From Meandrina meandrites (lineage: Eukaryota > Cnidaria > Anthozoa > Scleractinia > Meandrinidae): a stretch of DNA of 64,000 bases. The position numbers were made by a program, and so were the translations under genes. Below the pieces are notes generated by a model. The model saw only the letters and a program-made list of their open reading frames with translations, ran no database searches and had not been told where the DNA came from. Positions 1 to 18,897 of this stretch are shown here, piece after piece (position 1 is the stretch's first letter; each line of letters opens with the position of its first letter). The stretch spans positions 20,299,937 through 20,363,936 of the forward strand of contig OY855905.1 in NCBI GenBank assembly GCA_963693305.1. The letters run 5' to 3'.

Positions 1-479
1 CATGTCCTGGACCTCCTTACAGGTCCGTGCCTTGGGTGTACATGTCAGAAAATGGTCACCATTTTCCCTGCATTTTAGAAGGGAAAACAACTTGTGACAA
101 GGTTGTGTTTGGCGAAACAGGTGCTGGGACTGTACTGGAACCTGGGAAATGTTTGTAGTGTCTCCAGAAATCTTTGGATTGTCTGCAGACATCCTGGCAC
201 TCTCTGTAAGGATGAATATTCCTTTTCTTTGACTTGTTAAATGTTGGCAAGTAATAAGCATATTGCGTCAAGGATTACTGTGGGTATTCTCTACCTCTTC
301 CTGTCCCTCACTCGCATGTTTACGCTGTCGTAATAATCCTGCTACACACTGCTTTTATCAGTAAGTGTTTGATTCATTACTTACTTATTTGGATTGATTG
401 GTATTTAGCAAACTCTTTATTCCAGATTAACTGTGCAATTAAATTAATTTATTAATTAATTTCATGTATTTTGTACTAG
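1..479. other. Non-coding stretch before first visible RAB24 exon
   Basis: No exon can be supported here. It ends in a splice acceptor (TTTTGTACTAG) that opens the first visible RAB24 exon, so it is probably intron. The RAB24 P-loop exon (GxxxxGKT) was looked for and not found, so it should lie upstream of the window. Confidence 0.6.
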
Positions 480-10292
<9,813 letters not shown>

Positions 10293-11004
10293 TGTTTCAA
10301 GTGGTTAGATGCATCAGTGGTATAAAACAATTTAGGAGTTCCACATGTTGATTAAATCGTTAATAATAAACAGTTGGTTTCCCCAATATATAAATTATTA
10401 GATATTTTACTATAATATCAAAGTATTGTTTTTTAGAATATTGCGATGAACCTTGTTGAGATGCTTATTTACAGAAACAAAAAGGACAGTCGAACCCAGT
10501 GTGTGTGTGTGTGTGTGTGTTGTTAACCCTTAAAGTCCCAAGAGTGACCAACATCAAATTTCTCATCACAAAATTAATACTTCATTAAGAGAAAAGGTTA
10601 TGAGAATTAATAAAATGATCACTAAAGGGATATTGCTTTGATCTTTTAACAAATTTTCCCAAGTTAAACAATAAGAAATGTATTGAGATCAGTCAGGAGA
10701 ATTTGTATCTTGATATTGGGGCTTAAAGGGTTAAGAGAGGTGTCTGTACTATAATGGCAGTAGTCATTTGTGTGAATTTTGGTGCCACTGGGATGCAGAG
10801 AACTGACCCTAGGAAAAACATGTCAATGAGAATATTACCTGTACACAATGTCTTTTGTTTGTTCAGGCATGATTTTATTCCTTCTAGTGGCCTAATTTTG
10901 AAAAGTATGGGCACACAGCAAACTGAAAGCAGTGTTATGTTTTAAACAAAATTGGAATAAATTATATTTTGTAATGGGAAATACCAAAGCGTCCAGCAGT
11001 TCAT
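10293..11004. other. RAB24 3' flank
   Basis: This is the 3' UTR and intergenic stretch after the RAB24 stop. It contains a (GT)n run of about 20 bases near 10500. No other gene was seen. Confidence 0.5.
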
Positions 11005-11642
11005 GGGAGGTGCATTGGCATAATGGTTAGTGCACTGGACTCGGGATCGAGCAGTCCAGGTTTGAGCCCTGGCCGGGGCACTGTGTTGTGTTCTTAGGCA
11101 AGACAATTTACTCTCAAAGTGCCTCTCTCCACTCAGACGTATAAATGGGTACCAGTGAATTTAAAGAATCTGACCCACCCAATTGCATTGCGCGCCGTGT
11201 TATTGTTTACGAGCCCGGAGGACCACAAAAACTATTGTAACATGATGACGCTTCTTTCAAAAACAGCAATCGTTCGAATATAACAAACTGAAGAGAAGAG
11301 ATAAGACTTGTTTCTAGCATTCACATCGCGATGGAAACATATTTTACTTCTCAGTCGCTATCACTGGCTTTTTTGGGGGCCCAAAAAATGGCGGATTGAC
11401 AAAGGTGAGAAATCTGTTTCTATCGCGATGTGAACGCTAGAAACAAGTCTTATCGCTTCTTATAGCTTCTCTTCAGTTTGTTATCTTCGAACAATCGCTG
11501 TTTTTGAAAGAAGCGTTATCGTGAAACGATAGTTTTTGTGGGCCTCTGCGCTCGTAAACAACAACAGGCGCGCAATGCAAAGTGGGTGGGTCAGATTCTT
11601 TAATGCTGGGGGTAGCCCTGCAATGGACTAGGATCCCATTCT
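11005..11642 (+). mobile_element. tRNA-headed SINE, copy 3, interrupted by foldback element
   Basis: The head is 11005-11164 (A-box-like GGCATAATGGTTAG, B-box-like GGTTTGAGCCC, then the GCCTCTCTCCACTCAG block and ATAAATGGGTACC). The remainder, 11600-11642, starts AATGCTGGGGGTA and runs to GGACTAGGATCCCATTC. The family sequence GAATTTAATGCTGGG is restored if the insert 11165-11599 and one TTAA are removed. Confidence 0.85.
11165..11599. mobile_element. TTAA-flanked foldback MITE (435 bp)
   Basis: TTAA lies on both sides (11161-11164 and 11600-11603). The terminal inverted repeat AGAATCTGACCCACCC is perfect, and the two halves remain reverse complements almost to the centre at about 11390 (for example GCATTGCGCGCC, CGATTGTTCGAA-type blocks, and AGACTTGTTTCTAGC with GCTAGAAACAAGTCT). 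No ORF was seen. A TTAA target is piggyBac/Kolobok-like. Confidence 0.85.
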
Positions 11643-13189
11643 CCATACTAGTCTTTATGTATTTCTTCTAATGCCATTTGGGAGAATTTGTAGGGATATC
11701 TCACCTTGATATTTCAAGGACTTAATTAGCTGCTTACCTCATAAGTTACCGATGACAGGGATTTCTTAGTCAGTGTATTGAAATTTAGACAGTTTTTTTT
11801 GGCATACCCTCCTCTGACTCAAAAAGTTAAAACTGCATTGGAATGTCTATCGGCAACATTTTACAGACTGTCATCTTTGTATTGTTTCCTCTGAGTTCCT
11901 TATCAAGGAAGCTAAAACATTCTCTCACAAACCTAGCGATAACCTTGAGTAAACAAAACTTGACTGATATGCATTCACTTGCCATTTATAAGCATATTAT
12001 AATAAGCACAAGAAAACAAAATTGTTCTTCTTCTTGTACTTATTATGCTTGTACCAGCATAAAAAGAGTGAGTGTGTTTGTTCGTCTTACATGCTTGTTT
12101 ATGCTTGGGCTGATGCCGAGTGAAAACCAAACTTAAGATCAGCAATATTTTTTGAGAAACCATTTCCTTTTTTGTAAGAAAAATCTCAACTTTTTGTGGG
12201 TTCCTTTTCTGGGTATAATATGGAATTGCAATAAATAATAATTAAGAATGAATAGGTTGACCACCATATTATAATTTTACGTATTCTCATCTGATTTTAA
12301 CACCCTATTTCTTTATTTTGAAATGAATATCGCCATCAAAATATTGTAAATGTTCTTGATATTTAGTGTTTTAATTTACCACTCCTGTGTGTCATAAACT
12401 GTGGAGAGGCTGTGAAAGCTGTTATTTATTGTATCTAACTTTAAACCGTAAGTACCTCCCGTAAGACCTAAATTTGGCACAAAACATAAAGGACCGTAAA
12501 GGATCCTTTCAATATTTGTTTTTAATAATAAAACACTATGCAAGCGATGGCAGTAACTTTCAATATAGTAAAACTTGGAATACAATTCAATTGTAAATTA
12601 CAATATTATATATCAGAGCGAGGTAAAAAGAACATTAACATCACATTTAAGCAGAAAACATCAGTTCGCATTTTATAGATGGAGGTTAGCATATTGTAAC
12701 AAATTAAAGAATATGTTTTCGTTGCCTGTTTTGTCAGTGTCTTGAACGTTTACTGAACGCAAGTTAGGACTACTTTTGTCTGAGAATTATCTGTCTGATG
12801 ACGTGAGTTGCTTTGACACATTGAGCGTACGATACAGCAGCTCATAGCGGCTACTTCCCCAAGGTTGGCCCAGGTAACAGGAAAAAAACGAGTGGCGTGC
12901 ATTGTTTATTATACATTTGAAAATTGTCTTAAGTTTCTGTACTATGAAAAAATTTAACCGTTGACAACTATTTGACAATAACAGAACAAATTAAGTCACA
13001 GAACTTCTTTTGTGAAAATATTACCTTTAAACTAGAAATCATACACTAACCCCGCCTGTCAAATTTTGGTTTTCAAGCTTTGACGCTAAATTCATTAAGC
13101 ATTACATGTACAGTAAAAACTAATGACTATTGCTTTACATATAAAGTTTCAAGGCCACTACCGAATTTTTTCGGAAAAAATAAGGGAGC
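11643..13189. other. Intergenic, no feature recognised
   Basis: AT-rich sequence between RAB24 and the first Schlafen-like gene. Small open frames at 11843-12136 and 12787-12978 have no recognisable composition or motif and are not called as genes. Confidence 0.5.
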
Positions 13190-13797
13190 AACTTCAAAAT
13201 ACCCGGCCACTTTTTTTCGTGTATAAATCTATTGCTCCCGTGCTATCGCAGTGGAGTGGGTAAATAATTTAAGTAAGAGGCGTTAAACTACTTCTACCGC
13301 GGTCCCGCACTCCCGAAGTCATGTAATAATTAAAATAAGAGGCGTTAACTACTGCTACCGCGATCCCGCACTCCCGAAGTCATGGAATAATTAAAATGAG
13401 AGGTGTTTTAATAAAACTACTGCTACCGCGGTCCCGCACTCCCGAAGTCAACGAATAATTAAGCGCTTGCTTCGGCTCATGGATTAAAGGACGAGGTATA
13501 CTCATGTGTTTAGCACGCCTGTTTCGGCTCATGGATTTAAGAACGAGGTATACTCGTGTGTTTAGCGCGCTTGCTTCGGCTATGACTTCGTGACCGTGTG
13601 ATCAGCATTCTCGTCCCCAGAGGCGGCGATCCTTCTGGTCAGCGCCGGGGATCGATTTCGATCCCCGGCGCTGACCAGAAGGATCGCGGCCTCTGGGGAC
13701 GAGAATGTGTGATCAGTTACTGAATCTCATTATGGCCACCTCGGGACCGCGGTAGCAGGACTAGAAGACACAAAAAAGTGGCCGGGTATTCTGAAGT
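13190..13797. mobile_element. Non-autonomous DNA element with internal tandem repeats
   Basis: The ends are inverted: ACTTCAAAATACCCGGCCAC at the left and GTGGCCGGGTATTCTGAAGT at the right. Inside are about three copies of a 65-70 bp unit containing CTACCGCGGTCCCGCACTCC (13262-13455), then about 2.3 copies of a second unit containing CTTCGGCTCATGGATTAA (13465-13585). It also hosts the palindromic MITE at 13606-13707. It lies about 200 bp past the stop of the minus-strand Schlafen-like gene. Confidence 0.65.
13606..13707. mobile_element. 102-bp near-perfect palindromic MITE, 9-bp target duplication
   Basis: Two 50-base arms with one mismatch are separated by two bases. The outer end is CATTCTCGTCCCCAGAGG. 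TGTGATCAG is directly repeated at 13597-13605 and 13708-13716. A 9-bp duplication is typical of Mutator-like elements. Its terminal text recurs at both ends of the 49.7-59.3 kb structure. Confidence 0.9.
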
Positions 13798-13998
13798 TTA
13801 GCCAAAATAAGAAGAGCTAGACTAATATCCCTTTCGATTATCTCGAAAGACTATCGTCGCTTATAATCTTGCAGCTACGTTTCTTTTGTAACCACGCCAC
13901 AACTAAACGAGATCAAGACCGCTGACATTAATAAAAATCTTTCGTAGGGAACTAAAGAAGGAAACGGTATAGGTGGGTTTGTTTTTTGTTACAACTTT

Positions 13999-16900
13999 TT
14001 ACTTTGCTTTTCTGCGAGGAGAGAAAGGTGCTGCCTGATTCTTGACTATTGCCTCTTTATAGCGTGTGCTAAACTCTGCTGGTACGAGCATTTGATTTAT
14101 GTGTATACTTGGGTTGAAGTACCTGGCCCTGTCGAAGTAATCGATAACATCTTTAATCGTTGACCTCTTTATCCCGAGGAGAAGTGAATGAATGTATCCC
14201 AGCTGACGATATTGCCTTGCTAGATGGTTCGTGTTTTCCTCGCTTGTCAGTTGCAAAGCATCGTTGACACATACCTCGGCCTCGTTGAGATAAGATGAAA
14301 GTTCTTTGCGTTCCCGAACTCCCTTACCTTTCGTGTTCAGTAGATACAGATTATACTTGCAACATGCGTACTGGAAGGCGACGTAAGCGTCTGTTTTTGT
14401 CACCTCGCCCATTGCTTGAAAAAGCTGATGAGCGTTCTGACTACCTTGTAACGTGGGTTTCCTATCCTGGTCGCTTTCTCTGAGGTTAACGACAGCAATT
14501 TCTATAGCTTTCTGCAGAGCATAATGATCAGAGGTTGCGCCTTCCTTTAAAAGGTTTTTGATGATATCAACACCACGCGATACATCAAGCGGCTTTTCCG
14601 ACCATTTGTGAAGCTCTGATGCTAAAGCAACCCGTCGCTCCAAGCGTTCAGTGATAAACGCGTTATACTGCTGAACGTTCGGATGATTTCTGTCACCATG
14701 CAGCTTGATTAATTTCTCAAACAAACTGTCGTCGCGAATCTCGGGATATTTCTTTAGAAACTCCAAAAGCTGATCCGCTGCCATTTTTTCTTCACCTTTG
14801 GCGGCAAGTTCGTTTGTGGCTATAAGAAGCTCGCGCACCATAAATTTCGGATGTCTTGGAAGACGAACGCGAAAATACGTCTCATCAAATTGAAATTCCG
14901 GTGTGAAATTTCCGTTACGTTTCATTGAACGGAAAATAGTTCTTACGCCAGTCCCTTTTTCTTCGGCCAGCATCCTTTGGACAAGGAATTCACCAACTCT
15001 TTTATTTCTTGTTTTCACAGGAGGCATATCACTGCCTTCCAAGAAATGTTGGGGTTGAAGACTTTGATGCGGGCCAGGATAGCTTATGATGTCAATGTGG
15101 GTGGAGTAGATTCGCACTTTCACGGGATTGTTATGTTCTGGTTCATAACCTCTGTGATAAAAAGCATTAACAACTGCCTCTCGAACAGCTCTCCTGGGAT
15201 ATTCTACAAAGGTTGGCGATTGCTCTTCCTTGGTTGCATCCAAAATATACTCTAATGTCTCGTTGATTTGTTGGTCAATTGGTCCCGTTTTCTTGATGTC
15301 CTCAATGACCTCATTGTCGTGATATATTGTAATTTCTGTTTTTGCTCCTTGGAAGTATTCGCTAGGAGTGGGATTGAAAAACAGCAGTGCCACATTTCGA
15401 GGGACAAGATTTTTCACCAGTTTGCCTCCTACCTTTCTATCTCCCATTGGCCTCACCAATCTCATATTTTCGTAAAGTTGTCGCGGATTATCGAAATCTT
15501 GGTCTCCAATGTTACTGCCGATGGCTCTCAAAAAGTCTTTCACAAGGCTTGCATCAATGTCGCTCTCAGACAGCTCTTTACCTTTTTCTGTTAAAACGAA
15601 AAGAAACAATGGTCGTTTAGACTACTGTCCCCAAGTTCCCTTCTCTAAGGATCAAAGATGACATGGACGATTGGCCACAGAAGCGACTTACCATACGGGG
15701 GAGGGGGAAGAAGGGGAAGCGATCTCACAATTTACAAAACAATAGTTTCGACTTTAGCTAGCCTCAATTTTTTGTCAAATGCAAAATGAATTTTTAACAT
15801 GCATACTTCGTTCATTCCTAATTTAACCAGCAAGAACGTCGGGAAACAAAATAATGGTTTAAGGTATCAAGTGCCATTTTTCCATAAAACATGTTTGAGG
15901 ACTTTGAGGAATAGGCACTGATAACCCCCATTTACTATATGACAATGCGAGTTTTGAAACAAATAATTACATGATACAAAATCCACCATCCTGGATTGCA
16001 AAACATTTGATAGCCTCGATAACAAAGGTGATAAGAAAAGAAAACAAAAAGCAACAATTTACAAGAGTTTTTCTTTGTTTTGGAATACAGCCGCCTCTCG
16101 TCGCTCCCGGGCCGGTTTGCCGTTTTCGCAGGCTATGTGAAGCTTATGTCCATGAGAAGCTGTAGCCTTCCATACCCTTCCAGTATGGCGAGTACCATTG
16201 TTGCAAACGATATTGCGTGTTTGCAATGGTTAGTGTTGCTGTTGGTACCTTGTACCCAGGCCCTTCGCAGTATTCAAAGTGGCGATATAATTATACCTCG
16301 CAAGTTTTGTTCATGCCTCGTATGCCTCGCGCGTCTGCCTCGTATGCCTCGTTTGCTCGCATATTGTATATACATACTCAACGAACGATGGAGCCAAAAT
16401 TCTCGATTGCTTCAAGAATATGAAGACTGCCTATCGGCAGCAATAAATTGACTGCTGTCGATTCCAGGCTCTGTCGCTTCCCTCCCCACTCGCGTCAGTT
16501 CAGACAGTTTTCATAATTAAGCATCGTCGGCCCATTTTGCATATTTTGTTATTCAAATTTTAAGATCAGTCGCGTAATGCTGCTATGTAGCACTTTGGTT
16601 TGCAGCCATTATAAACAAGTTTTCAAAAAGTGCTTATGTACTTAATTAAAACGGAGACGTTTCGGAAAAAACCCCGTCATCAGTCACAAATGGTACAATA
16701 AGCCGTCGATAAAACCAAACCCATTAATGAGAGTAAAGTAAAGCTCTGAAAGCTGATTTCTTACCCAAGTCTCGGGCACTCCTGTCATCAAAGGGCATCT
16801 TGGTGTGCTGCTGTAGAAGTTGCACTACCTCCTCTCGTGAAGCCTTGATAGTTTGCGGTCCACTTCTTATGAAGAATTGAAACTCTCCTTTTGCGCTCAC

Positions 16901-17305
16901 TCTGCATTCGTGAGGGCCATTCTCACTTGCCGTCGCCCAGATGACAAGTACGTGCTTTCCATCGTAAATCTCAGGCGAGAGTATGGGAAGGTACACGGGT
17001 TTGATGTTTCCTTTACATTGGCCTATTATTTCTTTCTGTATCTTGTCTAGATCTCCTTCTGGGACGCCACAGACTTGAACTTGGCCGTCTTCTGATGGTT
17101 TATCTTCTACACCGATAATAATGTAGCCACCGTCGTCGTTTAGATAGTCATTTCCATATGCGGAAATGGTGTGCAAGACTTGCCACAAAGTACCGCCTGT
17201 ATTCCACGATCTTTTAAATTCAACTCTCTGCTTTTCCACTCTGTGAACAGTCAAGAGATCTGTTATGTTTATGATCAATCGACTGGAGGGTCGATGGCAA
17301 GCCAT
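13999..17305 (-). CDS. Schlafen-like protein A (AlbA_2 + RecG-C/HATPase_c_4-like)
   Basis: Two exons on the minus strand: 17305-16765 (start ATG in context AAAAATGGC, donor GTAAGA) and 15587-13999 (acceptor TTTTAACAG, stop TAA), phase 1, 709 codons. Residues ~20-150 form a Schlafen AlbA_2 domain with VEFKRSW and GGYIIIGVED. Residues ~181-420 resemble the C-terminal ATPase-like part of RecG-like/COG2865 proteins: N-box-like REAVVNAF at 316-323, SYPGP at 349-353, GTGVRTIF at 392-399. The rest is predicted helical, resembling tetratricopeptide-type repeats, with no membrane segment. AlbA_2 proteins bind or cut RNA/DNA, and vertebrate Schlafens cleave tRNA and restrict viruses. A similar activity here is inference. 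E24 and E29 have the five-residue spacing of the Slfn13 active-site glutamates. The paralogue at 31890-35812 shares the intron position and phase. Confidence 0.85.
15588..16764. other. Intron of Schlafen-like gene A
   Basis: No second gene is supported. The plus-strand open frame 16080-16451 has no motif and lacks family-like composition. A degenerate hammerhead-like motif lies at 16652-16683 (listed separately). Confidence 0.6.
16652..16683 (-). ncRNA. Degenerate hammerhead-ribozyme-like motif (candidate)
   Basis: On the minus strand the text reads CTGATGA, a 13-base GC/T-rich hairpin candidate, then GAAAC and GTC. These are the conserved core boxes of a type I hammerhead in the right order. 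The first stem II pair is mismatched (C-C) and stem III is minimal. Penelope-like elements of cnidarians are known to carry such motifs. It may be a decayed remnant or chance. Confidence 0.25.
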
Positions 17306-18190
17306 TTTTCGAGCTACAAAAGTACAAAAAGTCCAACATTGCCGGAGTTACGCGAAGAAGAGAATCCCTTATCACAGCGCGAATCGCGTGACTTCTGTAA
17401 TTTATTATTGGTAATTATTATGTATTGTGTCTCGAGGGCCCAGGGAAATCCAATCGGATGTGAGCATGAGATGAACAAACAACAAAGCCCTCCCAGTGGT
17501 TTTATCTGCTATCTGATCGGTCACGGGATTACAGCATTCCGCCATCCCTTGGCAAGACTACAAAACATTCCATATTTTAGCGTAAGTTCGCCGTTTAGCG
17601 AAACGCAAGCATCCCCCCCCCCCAAAAAAAAAAAAATAAATAAATAAATAAAATAAAACGATCAGGAAAGATCTTGAAAATTTAGAGTGGGAACCTACGA
17701 ATTTGGCCACTCATAAGAGGTAAATATCGAACTCCCGATCGGCCGAGAAGAAAACTTCTGCAACTGAGGTGAAGAAATTCTGGAAATTGGATCAAAACCA
17801 AAACAGTTATAAATAGCGCTGACAGAGACCTGAATGTAATGACAATTGTGCAAAAAAATATCGATTAATCAATATCCTATTCAGAGGTTTAGCAAACCAA
17901 AAAGGCGAAACACGATGAAAACAGAAGCGAAGTACGCGCTTCTTTCATTTTTTGGGGAGGGTGAGGGGTACTTTCTGCCGAAAAGGGCACAGCGCGAGAA
18001 ACAAGTTCGGTGGAAAGATACACACTTCCCTCAAGGTCTTCAAGGTTTTTTGTCTTCTAATACTGAGGACAAGAATAATTGTTTTTCTTTACTTTATTTA
18101 CCGGCCTCGATCGGGAGATCCGGTCTGTACCAGGGGGACTCCCGGATCGGATAATTCGTGAGGTCCGTGAGAGTTTGCATATATGTAATC
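17306..18190. other. Divergent intergenic region between Schlafen-like gene A and FBXW4
   Basis: The two genes are transcribed away from each other from here, so both promoters should lie between 17306 and 18897. No TATA box or other promoter element is clear. A C/A-rich simple stretch ending in (AAAT)n occurs near 17611-17660. Confidence 0.4.
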
Positions 18191-18199
18191 CCGGCGGAC

Positions 18200-18288
18200 A
18201 AGTCTGAAATGTCATCCGTCATCTCTTCCTTACCCCCCAGAGGAGGGGCGCAGGGTAAGGAAGAGAGGACGGATGACATTTCAGACTA
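18200..18288. mobile_element. 89-bp palindromic MITE, 9-bp target duplication
   Basis: The inverted ends are AGTCTGAAATGTCATCCGTC at the left and GACGGATGACATTTCAGACT at the right. The palindrome continues through CTCTTCCTTACCC / GGGTAAGGAAGAG around a short C/G-rich loop. CCGGCGGAC is directly repeated at 18191-18199 and 18289-18297. Size and duplication length suggest a Mutator-like MITE. Confidence 0.85.
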
Positions 18289-18509
18289 CCGGCGGACCGT
18301 CCAGTAAAGGAGTTGTCAAAACAGACATGACCTCGTACTCGTAACACAGCAGAACCATAAAAAACAGTGAATTCAACCCTGATTCAAGACTTCCCAAACA
18401 ATCAGTGCAGCAGATGGTAGGAACCCTTTGTAAAACTCATATTATGAAGAAAAATAAGTCGGAAGACCAAACAAGACGACAATCAATGCAACAAATGGAA
18501 AAGTAAGGA

Positions 18510-18625
18510 TGACTAGTGCTGGATCGAGCGGTACGGAATCGGATTCAAACCGTGGCCGGGGGCATTGTATGCTTGTGTACTTGGACAATAATGCACACTG
18601 ATACTTAAATACATTGGACACAAAC
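18510..18625 (+). mobile_element. Decayed tRNA-headed SINE fragment
   Basis: A worn copy of the SINE head: GGATCGAGCGGTACGGAATC, a B-box-like GGATTCAAACCGTGGCC, and a degenerate GTGTACTTGGACAA block corresponding to the family GTTCTTGGGCAAG. It lies about 270 bp upstream of the FBXW4 start codon. Confidence 0.5.
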
Positions 18626-18897
18626 CAGACATACACATACATTTAGTCTAGCATGGCTGGACGTGGGTTTTCTGTAGGAACCGGATGCCGTTGTGATTCT
18701 TTGTGTACTTGTATTTTAGAGGAGCGTCCATAGGGACGTGTGGAAGACTGGAAACTAATGTTGTGTTCATCGTGTTCATGTTTGCTTCTGGAACTGGAAG
18801 TCTTGGGGGAAAATCACTTTCTTTAGTATGAGACTTACAACAAAGTCGCTGTTTGAAAAGGGATTGTTTCGTTATTGCCCAGCGTTGATATTTTCTC

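Noticed and set aside
1..479. RAB24 P-loop exon
   Set aside because: No frame with a GxxxxGKT motif exists here on the plus strand, so the exon is assumed to be upstream of the window.
14977..15620. Plus-strand open frames opposite Schlafen-like gene A exon 2
   Set aside because: Antisense shadows of a conserved coding exon.
16080..16451. 123-codon plus-strand frame in the intron of Schlafen-like gene A
   Set aside because: No motif, lies inside an intron on the opposite strand, and the composition looks like chance.
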